Source: Neurospora tetraspora (lineage: Eukaryota; Ascomycota; Sordariomycetes; Sordariales; Sordariaceae). Taken from it: 64,000 nucleotides of DNA. A program made the position numbers and the translations under genes. The notes under the pieces were generated by a model. That model ran no database searches. It worked only from the letters and a program-made list of their open reading frames with translations, and was not told the origin of the DNA. Each line of letters opens with the position of its first letter. The stretch's first letter is position 1. Shown here in pieces: positions 39,601 to 53,600 of this stretch. The stretch is taken from contig NW_026944391.1 in NCBI RefSeq assembly GCF_033439725.1, forward strand, positions 310,001 to 374,000. Reading direction: 5' to 3'.

Positions 39601-41568
39601 ATTTAGTAAAGTTCTAGAATGCATTTTCCTCTTAATTAGGGTTATAATATTAATACTATAAATAAATTATCAAGTTGGAGTAAGTTTTAATTTAATTTAG
39701 GTAGGTTTCGCGTAGGTATAATGTTAAATTATAGTAAATATAACCGGCTAAGCGACTTTTAACGTATAAAGATTTATTGTAGTCGGAGGGGTAATAATCG
39801 GCGTTAATTTCGAAGTTATTTTAAATTAAATTATATTAGGCTTTAAAAGGAATATTATCTTCCTTATTTTAATTATAATATTTAATAGGGTCGGTTTACT
39901 TAGTACTACGGTAATGGGAATTGGAGCGCTCTCTATTATCGGGATTAATTTCGGGGGGTAAGGTCGAGAAGCGGGTGGAAGCTTTGAGGGGGGCTTCGCT
40001 AACGTCCTTTTTAATACTAGGGAGTATTATTTCTTTAGCCTTTCTTTTATTCTAATTCTTATTTTTGGATATCCTTTTATTAATATTTAGGTCGGTAATA
40101 AGGTTTTTCAATCCTTCAATAGTATTATTTTTTTCGATAAGGGGGTCTTTTAATTATTATACTATAGCGGGGTTAATAACGGGCGTACTATATTAGTCGG
40201 TTAAAGCGGGGACCTGATTATAAATAGTTTTAAATTTAACGCTTAGGTAGGAGACGAGGCGGTGAAGTTCCGATACTTATTCTTTCTATACTATATTTAT
40301 AATAAATAGTAATTTAAATTCTTAGAATATAGCTTAGGGGTTTCTATAGTATAATTTAGCGAACTTTCTTTTAATTAAGTAATTAGAAAACGGGAGGTTT
40401 AAGGAGGGGAGTAAAATTTAGAAAGGGATACTAGGGATTAAGTCGCGGATAAATAATTTAACAAATTCTTCTATTTTCTACTTTAAGTCGTTAATAACTT
40501 TATATTTAATTAAGCAAGCGTTGAAGGTTTTAATATTTTTAACCGCCGTCGTAATATATTAATCGAATAAATTAAAAGATAATTCGGGCTCTTTATCGTC
40601 CTTTCCTATATTAGCGATTATATCGGCTAATACTTTATCGGATTATTTTAATTAATAATATATATATAATATAGGGACTTCTTACGAAGAATTATAAATT
40701 TGTTGCGAGAGCGTTCTTTATTAGGGTAGAGGCCGTTATAATACTTTTTATTAAAATGTACGGCCTTATATATATTATCTTTAATAATAGGATCGATAAT
40801 TTAGTATTTAGGAGTAGGCTTTTTATCGTTAACGATAACTTTTTTCTTAAACTTCGGTTTAATAATTATATCCTCCTCTTATAAAGGGTTAGACTTGGAA
40901 AAGCTAGGGCCTTCTTCTCCGTCGCTATTTCGCCCTCCTTTCCGAAGAAGGTATTATTATAATCGTCGTTAGAAGCGTCTTCGTAATAATTGTCGTCGTA
41001 ATTTTCAATCTATTCAGTACCTTTATAACTATTAACGCTATTATATATTTAGCGTAGTAGTATTATTGTATTATCGTAATTATTCGGTTCTTTAAATTCT
41101 TGCGACGGATCTTTTTAATTTTATATTTAATTTGGAATTTAATTTTCCTAAGTAGTTGTTAGGTTGATTTAAAATAATATAAGGGTACAATATAAATAAT
41201 TCGAAGGCAAAGCTAAAATTCTATTTATAATAGAAAATTTTAAATAGGGAAAAGAAAAGAGGAAGAGAATTAGGTATACGCGTGTAAATTTAAATAAATA
41301 CCCTAATCGTATAAGCGACAGCGGGACCTACATGCGGGTCGTTAATAGCTAATCCCTTTATTCGTATCCCCTTCACCTATAGGATAAACCCCTATACGTA
41401 CTAGGGTCCACCCTATAATTAGTTTTAGTATAGCCAATTAAATAGTTCGCATCCCCTGGTATATACCATGCCCAGAACCTCTATATATCTTATTCTAACA
41501 GCCTTATAAACTACCTCGTACATAGCGCCCAGACCCAGTCCCAGACCCAGTCTGCCAGCGCTGTTACA
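36661..41568 (-). mobile_element. Gypsy relic with 5' LTR, 3' truncated
   Basis: Minus-strand Gypsy fossil. The 5' LTR is at 41157-41568 (TG..CA ends, about 412 bp). Gag extends to about 39200, a zinc knuckle lies at about 39165-39215, reverse transcriptase at about 37560-36800, and the start of RNase H is cut near 36660. Integrase and the 3' LTR are missing. The outer part of the LTR (41440-41568) is hardly mutated, while the body is heavily broken. Confidence 0.65.
41157..41568 (-). repeat. Putative Gypsy 5' LTR
   Basis: On the minus strand it begins TGTTACAGCGCTGG and ends CAACCTAACA, just before the gag region. The ends share TGTTA/TAACA. No second copy exists in the window, so the limits rest on these ends and on position. 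Confidence 0.55.
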
Positions 41569-43626
41569 TTAAGGGTCTTGCCGATAATTGTAATCCTTAA
41601 TCGGTTAGTAACCTGGCTTTTAAAGCGATTAAATTATTAACGAACGGCTCTTTTTATAATTGTAGAAACAGAGAAATAGCGTACAGATTCTAATTATAGT
41701 AGTAATCCCGGTTCCCCTTCGTTAGGGACCTCTTTATAAGAAGGCTTCTTATATATAGGATATATATCTGTAATTTTAATAGGAGGCGCGTACTATCTAG
41801 TTAGCGAGGCGTAACGAAAGTAAATTAGAATTCTATAAGGGAAATAGCCGTATTATTCGTAAGTAGGGCCGAAATGAAAGGAATTGCTAGGCTAATTAAT
41901 ACCGGGAGTATAATAAATGAACTAAGAATAGTCTAAAACAATAGGGTTATTTTCTATTGAATTAAAAATAAATAAGTTGATCATAGCGTAATGAACGCCT
42001 ATTTATATTATTAATTTAGAAAAGTAGGTAATATTACGTTTAATATAGCCGTTAGCGAAATAAAGGAACTTGGGGGTTGTTAATTTAAAATAAAAGAATT
42101 AATAATAATAATAAATAAAACGACGGTTAATAAAATTAAGAATAGTATAATTACTATCGATAAGGGTAAAATAATATAATGTACGTAACCTATAAAATAA
42201 GTAGATAGAAAGATTTAATATATTAGGGTATTTATAACGGCTATTTATTAAAAATGTATTTATTTTTATAATATTTAATTATATAAGAATAAACCCCTAT
42301 CTTCTTCTTCCTTATCTCATAAATTAGTACTTCCAAGCGTAATTTAATTAGGAGCTTATATATTTCCCTAATTATAAATAAAACTATTTTCGTTGCCTAT
42401 AATAGGGTTAACGAAGCTGGGCTAATAAATAAAGATTGGGTGGTAATAGCCGCCTAGGCCGGGGGTACCGGAAATTAGGGCGCTTATTAATATACTTATA
42501 GGAAGGGCAATACTTATAGTATTAACTTAATAACCGCTACTATTATAGGAATATTATTAATTATGATTATATTAACCCTAAGCAGGCTATTAGCCGCCAT
42601 TATTATCATTACCGCTATTATTATTATTATTCTTATTTTTATTACAGTTAAAAGTTTTAATTGCTTTGTCAAAATTAAGAGGAAAATAGTATTCGGTTAA
42701 AAATAACCCTTTTTACTATAGCGAGTATATATTCCATTTTTTATACGGAATTTAAAAAATTTATTATTAATTATACGAGAGAGTTAAATATTAGAAGCGG
42801 ATATAGCGTTAAAATCTATAATATTATTGCCTTAATTAATCTTAATTTTAAAGGTAGAAATATTAATACCGGTGCTAGTAGCGGTATTAATTTTATAAAA
42901 GGAGTTAATATTCTTCTTACGCTAATCCTTATTTTTTTAATTTTTAATTAAATTGCGGGCTTTAATAAATCATTCTTCGTACTTCTTATTAGTAGGCTAA
43001 TCGCTCTAGTAAGTAAAGGTAATATAAATACGCTGATTAAACTTTCAACGAAGGTAATAAATTTTTATATTATTATTACAATTATAATAATAGATACAGA
43101 GGGTGAACTTTGTTTTTGAAATCCTATTATTTTATTCCTTTAGTTATTTTCAATTTTTCTAATTCGCGACTAAAGTATATAATAATATTAACGCTACTAT
43201 ACTTTTTATTAAATTCGTCGAATAATTCGAGGGTTATACTTTATTTAGCGGGTTCGCCGGTAAACACCTTATTAAATTCGGTTTCGATAATTTCGAAAGG
43301 AAAGCCTTTAATAGAGTGGGCAATTAGCGAAAACTTCGTATACTCGGTAATAAAAAATCTTTAATTTATTAATTTAAATGAATTTAATACGGAAGTAATT
43401 AGTATTTAGTGGCCTATTTAATAAAAGTATTTTTACTGTCGAAAGCGGGGGATATAATAATATGCGATACCGATTTATAGCCGCTATTGTTGTTGGAAGT
43501 TATTATTTCGGAGTCCTTATTATTATTAGGATTTTTGGGGGGTAGAATAGCGGGTTTGGGGACGGGTTCGGTTTTGAAAGCGGTGATAAAACGTTAATAA
43601 AGGTTGTTAATATATTGTTAATATTT

Positions 43627-43662
43627 ACCACAAACCACACCAACGCAGAAATGCCCTCAGAT
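43627..43662. other. CpA-rich unmutated patch
   Basis: About 36 bp (CCACAAACCACACCAACGCA and 16 more bases) with at least seven CpA dinucleotides, while hundreds of bases on both sides have almost none. There is no repeat or coding signal. Confidence 0.5.
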
Positions 43663-44206
43663 TACGTTATTTTTAGTACGCCTTCTTAGAATTTGCGTAG
43701 AAGTCAGCGAACTTTTATTTTAGAGCGATAATATTATTATTAAGGGTATTAATAATGTCGCAATACGTATTGCGGACGGCCGTAAGCTCGTTAATATAAT
43801 TATTACGAAAATTATTAATGGCTTTATTATAATTTTTAATTACTTTTTATACGTAAAGGAGGGTTTAAATTTAGATTATAGTAATATTATTATTATAACG
43901 TTTAATATTATATAATATAGTAGCGAATTTAGCTTTATAAATGTCGAATTCCTCTTCTACTTCCTATATTTAAATATAGATAGTAATAATATTATTATAG
44001 AGGAGGCGTTTAAAGGCCGTAAAAATGATTTAAAAAAGAGAGAATTAAATAAAATTAAATACGTATTCGGTAATAAGATTAATTTAAATTACTTAATTAT
44101 TAAAAGATTCGAAGGTTTAAGTAACGTTAGAAGAATAGTTTTAATTAGTCGGGTCTAAAGTAGTAAGGGTACCGACTATAATAATAATAAGAAAATTATC
44201 GGTTAT

Positions 44207-44478
44207 TGTGACGGCTGGCACCAGTCGTCATGGATTCTATGCACGGGTTCTGGGCATGGCTCTAGAACCTTCATGGGTGGCTTCCATTCACGGCTTTGGT
44301 TTAGGTTCTGGGCTTAGCCTAGCTCCCTCCTAGAGTTCAGGGTATGAAACCCAGTCCTCCCCATCGAGCCTTCCCTTTTGGGGTTTCCTTCCTTCTTCAA
44401 CTTCTTGTCTTTAGTCCAAGTTAGCCATAGGTAGTACAGTCTTTGCACATCGTACTCATCCTCAACTACGCCGTGACA
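44207..44478. mobile_element. Solo LTR with perfect 5 bp target duplication
   Basis: A 272 bp GC-normal insert with ends TGTGACGGC and GCCGTGACA, flanked by GTTAT on both sides (44202-44206 and 44479-44483). Near the left end it has an internal palindrome (TGACG-G-CTGG-CA-CCAG-T-CGTCA). It shows no RIP signature although the host DNA does. A lone LTR is left when the two LTRs of a full element recombine. Orientation is undecided. Confidence 0.8.
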
Positions 44479-44927
44479 GTTATTAGGGGAGTGCGTAAAA
44501 TAATATTAATAAATATTAATTGTTAAATTAATACGCCGGGTAAGTAAAAAGGGAAAAGAGAATACGAATTATTTAATAGCGATATTCGGCTTAGTAGTTA
44601 CTTACTTCGAAATTAGGATTGTAACGTAGGGTTTTAATTGTATAGAGAACGAATTTTAATTTGGAATCGATAATACTAAATTAGTAACGTTGTAACGATT
44701 AAAATTAATTATAATTGCTCTTCCCTTTAGTAAGCGTACTTAATGTAATAGTAAAGTATAATAAATTATTACGATGCAAGAGGGTACTGTTAGGGGTAGG
44801 GTAAAATATATATTATTATACGAAGGAAAGAAAGGGAAGTGTATATAGAGGATTGGTTATATAAGCGAAAGTCCAATAGGCTAGTCCGTGCGCGCGTACG
44901 TGAGGCTGTACGTGATTGGAGTATATA

Positions 44928-45209
44928 TGTTACGCGATGATATAAAGCGTAACCGTAATAATAATAGGATTAACGATAATAATCAATACTACTGGGAGCT
45001 TCTACCTAGAACCTTACACAGCGATTATAAGTGATTGTATAAGATATAGTAGGTAGATAATTGATCGCTAACTAGAATTAACGCCGAAGGCGATAGCGAG
45101 GCAGAGCTTTTTATATTGGTATAATAAGTACTTAACTTAATAAGGAGTAGGATTAACCCTATTATAACCAACTTTAGTGAAGTAGGTTAACTATAATTCG
45201 TAACGAACT
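44928..45209 (-). repeat. 3' LTR of the 10.4 kb Gypsy
   Basis: 282 bp, pair of 55086-55373. Its left half is less mutated than the partner's and its right half more. Confidence 0.8.
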
Positions 45210-45240
45210 ATAGTATCTCCCCCTTTCCCAGAAAAAAAAT

Positions 45241-47690
45241 TAGCTATTTAACTATCGAAGACTATATATAAGCATAACGGACATTATATTAGGGAAGAAA
45301 ACGGTAAAATATATTAAACTTTATATCCTTTACTAAAACTTCTATTACTATATAATCTCCTATTTTATACCTATATTCTTATATCCTAATTTTTATTATA
45401 ATCGTTATCGTCTATACTAAAATCCATTTAATACAACCAACGTACCTACTAACGGTTAGGATTAAATGACTTCTTATTAAGGAAGGACGGCGGCGTACAA
45501 CGCTTTATAAGAATAATAATTTAGTTTCCATAATAATTTAAGAACGACGGCTCCTATTAGTAGGGCGAAAAGTAGGTAATAGAATTAGCCGACGGAGAGC
45601 TACTATAGAAAGATTAGGATATAGTTAATTACGGACGTAAAATAATTTAGCGAAGAATGGAAGTTATAGCCTTATTAACTTTAATTTATACCCACTTTTA
45701 AATCCTCGTACGCTCCTCCTTAATTATTTTATCTACTTCGTTATAAGAAATACTAATGGGGATATTAGCGAGAATAATAATAATAATAGATAATATTATA
45801 TTAATACTATAAATACTAATAATATTAAGTAATTGAACCCAATTAATTAAACCTATCACTATAAAAATATTAATAATCGTACTATTGAGTTCGTTACTAG
45901 GGTTGGCAATATACGAAACTAAAATATATATACGCGAAGGTATATTCCGAATCTAATCGGTAATACGAATTGATTTAAGTATAGCGCGGCGGAATACTAT
46001 AAATACAATATTAAAATTATTCTTAACCTTACGAATATAATTCGATTAGGTAAAAGATTAATTGGATTTAAAAATTTATATAATATTATTACTACTAATA
46101 TTTTTACAAAATAATATAAAATAAACATTAAATTTATTATAGAAGTTTTATTTCAAGGTAATTATTTTGGGGGTAGTTTTATTAATATTAAATTTCGTAG
46201 CCTCCTCTTTAAAAATCTTCGAGATATTTATCGAACGAAGGGTAACAAGATTTATCTTTATTAATTTAAAGACGCTTCGGGGTTAATTTAATATCCTTTT
46301 TAACGTTAATAGGGTTAATAACTTAAAATAGAATTTGATATATTTTATCCTCGATATCGAAATTGCTTTAAATCTAATTAAGACCGACGTTAAAACCCTA
46401 ACCGAAGATAATTAGAATAAATAACTTCTTAATAAATTCGAACTTAATTATATTAGGGTTATTTTTAAAGGTTTATTTAGCGGTAGTAAGCGTTTAGTTT
46501 ATTTTAATGTGTACTAATATTCATTCTATATTAAATAATAAATTAATATTATTTAGGGTATTAATAACGAATTCGTAAGAGATAGTAGCGGTAAAGCTTA
46601 GGAAAGTTCTAGTAGCCGGAATATTAGGGTTATTAAATTAGATTTAATCCTATTAGAATTTATAACCGATAAATGTAATCTTTTTTATTATAGGAAGGGT
46701 ATATATACTGATTATATTATAGAGGATTTTCGCGAAAGAGTTAGTAATATTATAATTGAAGTTAATTTAAATGTCGGAACCCGGGAGCGTAGAATATAAA
46801 ATTAAAAGTAAATATTTGTCTTTTATAATAAAAAGCGTATAGTAAGTATATAAGGCCAGTATTTAATAGCGGGAAGATTTATCGAGGCTAATTCTTACGT
46901 AGGCGATTAGACCGGTTTTATTATTAATAACGTATTTAAAGTTAGAAATTTAATAAGGAAACGGGCAATATTTATTACTTAATTGGAATAAGTCCTAATT
47001 AACGTAATAAGCCTAAACGTTATAGTAGGCGTAGTAGTCGAATAGAAAAGTTTCGAATTTATTTATAGCTTTAATTTTATTTTTGAGGAATATTGCAAGG
47101 ATTAAAGCGTATTTAATTTTATTACCGAGAGTATAATAATGAAAATTCTAGTTATTCTATTTAATAAATTTAAATATAAATAGACATAGATTAAATTTGT
47201 ATTCGACGAAGCTAATAGTAACTTTATTACTATTATTAATTAAATTGTAGAAGATTTTGTCGAAAGTTTCGAGCGTGTTTTAAAAGGTCTCTTCTTTATC
47301 GGTTATTTTATTGTCCTTCCTAGTTAATATATTAGAGTAGTTTATCGAATTAAGGAAAGTAGTATTAAAGATAGAGAAGTAGGGGAAAGAATAAGGGAGA
47401 AATAATAAGGGTTTTAAAATCCTATATATTAAAATATTCTTGTATACCTATTACCGCCTTCTAGGATCTACTTAAACTTTTTTTTTATTAGGAATTATTT
47501 ACCACTTTACTTCTAATGTTAAATTTGGTAGATACTCTTTATATTTTCTAATAAGATAATACTTTTATATTAATTATAAAACTAATAATAACGATATAAG
47601 GAATTTAAATAAACGTGATGATTTAGAATATTGTATGGTAAGAAATTAAAATAGAAAAAAGAATAATATAGCATAAATCTCCCCCTCTTT
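45241..47690. other. Unassigned DNA in the 3' part of the 10.4 kb Gypsy
   Basis: About 2.4 kb of RIP-mutated DNA between the polypurine tract next to the 3' LTR and a second purine tract near 47690. Much of 46000-47400 reads like former coding DNA on the plus strand, opposite to the host element, so it may be a separate insertion. No domain was recognised. Confidence 0.35.
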
Positions 47691-50600
47691 TATAAAAAAA
47701 CGAATAGAATAAATAAATATAGAGGAAAAAATAACGAAAATATATAAAGGAAAGAAAAATAATATTAGGTTAACTTCTTCTTTATATTATAGGTAGCGGA
47801 TTCTTCCTTTCGTACACCCTTAATAGTTCGGGCAAATTTTTTAAATCTTTCCGGACTATAAAATCGTTATATCGGAGCTCCTAACCTTTCCATTTTATTA
47901 AATACTATACCCTATCGTTTAGTTCTAATTTTAATAATAATACCTCGGGGTAATTATTAATAATCCTATTCCGAATCCTTTCGATTTTATATTCTTCCTA
48001 GCCGTTTATTATAATAAGATTTAGTTTAATTATATTATATTTAAATAAATCTTCGCTTCACGCTGGTTTATATCATTAGGCGACCGAAATAATAGGATGG
48101 ATCTTTAAGTACGGCGAAAAATTTACTTTTACCGCTAGCGGGCCGATTTTGCGTACTACCTTATATAGTCCTAATTTCTAGGGAAACTACTTTATCTTTA
48201 ATTTATTAAGAAAGGAGTAATTAGAACTAAAGCGGAGGTAAATGGTATTACTTACTTTAATTTTTATTGGGGTATAGTTTTCGTTGTACTTTAATTTCGT
48301 CTATATTGTAGCGAAATTGATTAGGGTTATTATATTTTATTGTAGGCCTTTCTATATAATTTCTAGAGTTTAATATTCTACTTATTTAATCTTCCTATTT
48401 TAAATTATATTATATAAAGCTTAGGGCTTAAATCCGTAGATTAATTCGTTAGGAGATATACCGATTATAGATTGGAATATATTATTTAAATTATATTTTA
48501 TTATTAGTAAAATCCGCGTCTACGGTATATTCGAAGTAGTATATTATATCCGAATAGCGATTTCCACGGTTCAATTAGTACGTTTTAATTAATTATCCGT
48601 TTACGGGTAATAGGTAGTAGAGAACAAGAATTTAATACCGGTGAATTCGAAGATTACTTTCTATAGCACGGATATAAATTTACGATCCCTATTACTAATA
48701 ATCTTCGCGGGGTATCCGTAATCGTAGTACTATAATATTTTTATTAAAATTTCCGCCTATTCCTTTGCTTTATATATTTTGTAATTAGTCAGGAGTAGTA
48801 ACCTTTTACTAAATTTATACGTTATTATATATATATAATATTTACTTTAGGGAATTTAAGTAGCGTTTAGAAAGATTTAATAGTATTTACTTTTAGTATA
48901 TTAGTAATAAAATTTATAGTAATTGTATAGAACGGACGGGATATAGGCCGGATAGGTTATAGTTCGCCGAAGGTAAGTTATTTGAGCGTTTAATTCTATT
49001 TATATATTTTGTAATAGTTAATATAAATTCTAACTATCCGAATTTTATTATATAGCTAAAAGGTAGATAGAATATTTATTATTCTATTAATACCGAAGTA
49101 CTATTTTTTATTGTAAATCAATTCTAATAATTCTTGTACGTAGGACTTCGGAATAGATAACCTTCTTTTATTATAATAATCGATATAATATAATAAGCCT
49201 TCTTATAAATCGAATAGTCCTATTAGTAGATTGGGCCGCTTTTTTAATTTTCGCTCTCCTATTACCAGTTTAATACATTTTAACGCTTTAATAATCCGGG
49301 TAAGTTTAGAATCTTTATTATAGCTTTTTAATATCTTTTTTCGGAATTCGCTAAATGAAATTAATTCTGCGGAAATTATTGAAAAGTAAGACTAAATATT
49401 TACGAATTTATTCGCCGGATTCTATAAGTTTTTAAATTCGTCCTATTTAGTTATTGGAAATTTAGATAGTATATTTAGTACGATATTTAAGGGTCCCGGA
49501 ATATAGAATATTTACAATTTAAATTGAAACGTTTAAGTAACGGCGTTAGTAAGTTTAAGGTTAGTTTTGTTGTAATCTACGGTTTATAACGAAGTATATT
49601 TGATAATCCTTATTATTAAAGCGTAATTAATTAAAATATTAATTAGGTATTCGTTAAATTAAATTATTTTCCTTATTTCTTTTGATACTTATACAATTAC
49701 TACGACCTTTACTTCCGTCGAACTATATTTCTTTTCCGCCGTGGTAATTATCTTTAATAGAAAATAAATAGGCTGGATATCGCTAAAAGGAATATTATCT
49801 ATCCCTAATATTAATACGCCGTCTTAATTTCCCGTTAGTTAGAAAATTATTATACCCTACGCTTCCTTACTAATATCCGTCTTAATAAATAAATATTTAC
49901 CCTTAACGTAATAATATATAATTCTCTATTGGTATAAATTCTCCTATATTACTTTAAATACTTCTATTTCTTCTTCGGTCGAGTTAAATTTAATTTTCAG
50001 TATATATACTATTCGTATATTTTTCTTAATACTAATTAGAAGTTCTTTAAATTTGCGAACGCGTTATAATAATTTGGTTTCTTAGCGATTAAATAGAGTT
50101 ACTTTTATTTTAAATTATACTATATTCTTCCGTAATTATTTTACTATCCCCAAATAGGTTTTTAAACTATTAAACGTATCGGGGAACTTTAATTTTTAAA
50201 AAGCTTGCATACGGTCATCCATATGGGTAATGTTTTTACTACTAACTATTTAGCTTAATAATTAGACCGTAAGGTATATTATAAAGGATTTACTAATTCT
50301 AATATGAATACTAACTTTATTTAGGATATTAAATATTATAGTAATATATTTTAAATATTCCTCCTAATTATCGTTAAAAATAATGATATTATTAATATAG
50401 GCGCAAATAAAGTATCGGTAGTCGAAGAAAAGCTAATTTATAAACCGTTGTACGAACGCTAGCGAATTTTTAAAACCTATAAATACTATATTAGACCTTT
50501 CTAGCCCTCGAGGATTAATAACTATTATTTTATCGCGGTACTATATAAAGATTAGTAGTTAGTAGAAAAATACCGCTATATCGAAGATTATAAAATACTT

Positions 50601-53600
50601 TTTACTTATTATTATATTAATAATATTTTCATAGTTAGGAAGGGGGTATATATTTAATACAGTTATATTATTAAAGGGTCGTAAATTTATAATTATACGA
50701 CCTTTATTAATACTATTTACTTTGTTCTAAATTATACAAATTAAATACGTAATAAACGTTAATTGGAATATAAAAACTATTTTACCCTAAACGTATATTT
50801 TTTTATACTCTTTATTTAAAAATTCCCTATCTTTAATATTTAATAAATAAACCCTAATGACTTACCGTTACTTCTACTATCCTTCAATAAAGTTAATTCG
50901 TATTTTATTTTCTTCGGCTATAAAAACAATTCTTCGATCGCGAAAAATATTATTATATTTACTTAAGAAGCTCACTAACTTCTTAACGAATTCTTCATTA
51001 ATATTACAAATACTTACTCTAACGTTAGAAGATATAGATAATACATCGCTTAATTTATTAAATTCCTACGATAGTATATTATAAATTTCCTTACATATTA
51101 TTTCTTCCCTTTCTTCTTACTTAATTACTAATACTTCCTTTCTTTCTTATATTGCTACAAGAATATCTTTAATATTATTTTCCGCTTTCTAATTCATAAA
51201 ATTTATATATTACTTTATTATTATCCTTACTTCGATTATAGGTCGTAAAAACTTAATATCGTTAATATTTACTAATATTATAACCTCCTTTAATATTAGT
51301 ATTCGAATTTCTCCAACCTTAGAACCCTTTTTAATAAATATAAAATAATTGGTATTATTGTAGAACGGGACTACTTTAAATATATTAGCATTGATAATAT
51401 TATTTAGTAAATTTAGTATATTAATTTCGAAGGAGGAATTGATAGCCGGACCTATATAATTTAATAAAGAATTATATTTATTAACCATTATACCATTCTA
51501 CTTAAGCTATAAAACGTAATTATTATATATAAATATTTTTAATATTATCGCTAGCATATTCGCTTCTTTACTATTCCGAATTGAATACGGATATATTTTA
51601 ATTTTAACGCTATATTTTAGTAAGAATTCGATTCCTAATAATAATTATACCGATAATCCATCGATAATATTAATTTTAATATAAAAGTAGCCATCTATAG
51701 GGATTCTATTAATTTTATTAGATATATAGAAATTAAATTCGATTTGTATATTAATTTTAGTAGTAGAATTGATACTTCTAACCTATACTCCTTCGATAGT
51801 ACTATATTTCGTATTCTTCAAAAATATTTCAATAAATTTCCTATCTATAAGGGAATAGGACGCTCCAGTATCTATATAAATTAGTATAACTTTATTACTA
51901 GGGCTAACTTAAATATTTAATTATAAGTATAATATTTTTTTCCGGTAGCGCTATTACTTTTTATAGAATAGTATATTAAATACTATTTTAAGAATTTATT
52001 CGGGCTATAGGGTAAATAGCGCATATTAGCTCTAGTAAACAATTCTTTTTATAATTAAAAACCGTTTTATCAGTAAATAAAATTATAAATTATTTATTTT
52101 ATATTGGAATAATTTTAATAATTAGAATATTAAGCAACAATATGTATAATATATTATAGGAAATTAGGATTATGAGGTAAGTACGAACGTATATATTATT
52201 AATATAATTAGTAAAATCTTTTATTTTAATAAGTTCTTCGTCTTCACTTAAATAAATAAATCCTTTTTCTTTTAATGAGGTAATCTTTATTAATATATTT
52301 GGGTTATTTCCGGGGACGTAAATGATATTTCTAATATAAGAATACTAACCCGGGCTATTAAACCGACGGCGGCGGAAATTGAAGCGGGTATAAAATTATA
52401 TATCTTTAAAATGGCGGTTATTATTAAAATTAGTATTAGGCTTACTAAAGCAATAAGAGAAGTCCTAACGGCCGTTACTACTATACCGACCGTTGAATTT
52501 TCCGTCCTTATATTTATGATAGGAGAAATTATAGGAATATTAGCTAAAACTATTATTATTTTAGAAACCGTAAGATTACGAACGTCTATTTTTACGATTT
52601 CCCTAATTAGCATCTTCGGTTTTGCTAGCTTCGTTTTAATTATTATAAATTAGGTTAATATTGAAAGTTATATTACTTTTAATTTTATTATATATTTTAT
52701 AAAGACCTTTAACCTTTTTATAAATGTAAATTAATTATTCTCTTTTAATAGTAGTGATAGTAGGGCGGATATAACCGAATTAGAGTTTTGAGTATAGCAA
52801 ATTCTAAAGTCGGTTTAATAATTGTAATTGGGTAATATTATTTTAAATACGTATATAATCGAAGAGTTCGTTAGCGAAAGACTTGAAAATATTAGAAATT
52901 TTTTTATTTATAGTTTCAATAAAGGTATTTTTAACTAGTTAAATACTAACCTCGTTAGACTTAATACCAAATTCCTAATTTATATAATTGAAAAATTCCT
53001 CTAAATTACTATATATCCTTTATTTTTCTTTTATAGAAAATAATATTAATCATTAACGCAAAGCATTACTTTTTAATCAATTAGAAAATCCTATTACAAT
53101 TATACTATATTTACTTACGTTAGTATAAATTTATTTACGAATATAATCTAACTATAATTTATAATTTTTATAATATTACGTTCTTCCTTTTATAAAAATA
53201 AAATTCTTATTTATTCGATTAATAGGAGGGTTAAATTAGAAAATAACGTAGTCCGCTAGTTTCTATCCATTATCATTAATGGTAATAAATAATATAATAT
53301 TATTTCTATAATTAGGTCGGATTTATAATTACTTAACTTTCTTATTCAATTTTATAATAATTACATTTTTAATTTTAAATTCTATAATTAAAATTCACAA
53401 CTATTTTAGAATAGCGTATAGGGTTACGGCAGAATCGGTTGTAAACCCTATACTACCTTCTAAAATATTAATTATAGTAGTAAGCAGCGCCAATTTTATA
53501 ACGTATTTTACTTTTACAATTAATAGAATTATTTTTTCTATTAACGCCGAATAGTAATTAAAAATAATCTTTAAAGCAATTAAATTAATATTAGCACTAA

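Larger units (their letters stand above)
41569..44927 (-). mobile_element. Gypsy gag relic, third minus-strand copy
   Basis: The stretch at about 42700-43900 reads as a mutated gag on the minus strand. TGTTAGGGGTAGGG at 44787 may be the inner edge of its 5' LTR, which the 10.4 kb Gypsy interrupts at 44928. A solo LTR of another family interrupts it at 44207. The part at 41569-42700 holds nothing that I recognise. It is badly broken. Confidence 0.4.

Noticed and set aside
43110-43364. 84-codon plus-strand frame, and similar short frames at 8214-8432, 16007-16213, 50857-51084 and 51210-51488.
   Set aside because: Each overlaps a retroelement relic, often antisense to its coding strand, and none has a domain or gene context.
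52290-52653. Overlapping opposite-strand open frames of 107 and 80 codons.
   Set aside because: They lie in RIP-mutated Gypsy DNA, have low-complexity Ile/Leu/Thr composition, and stay open only by chance of base composition.
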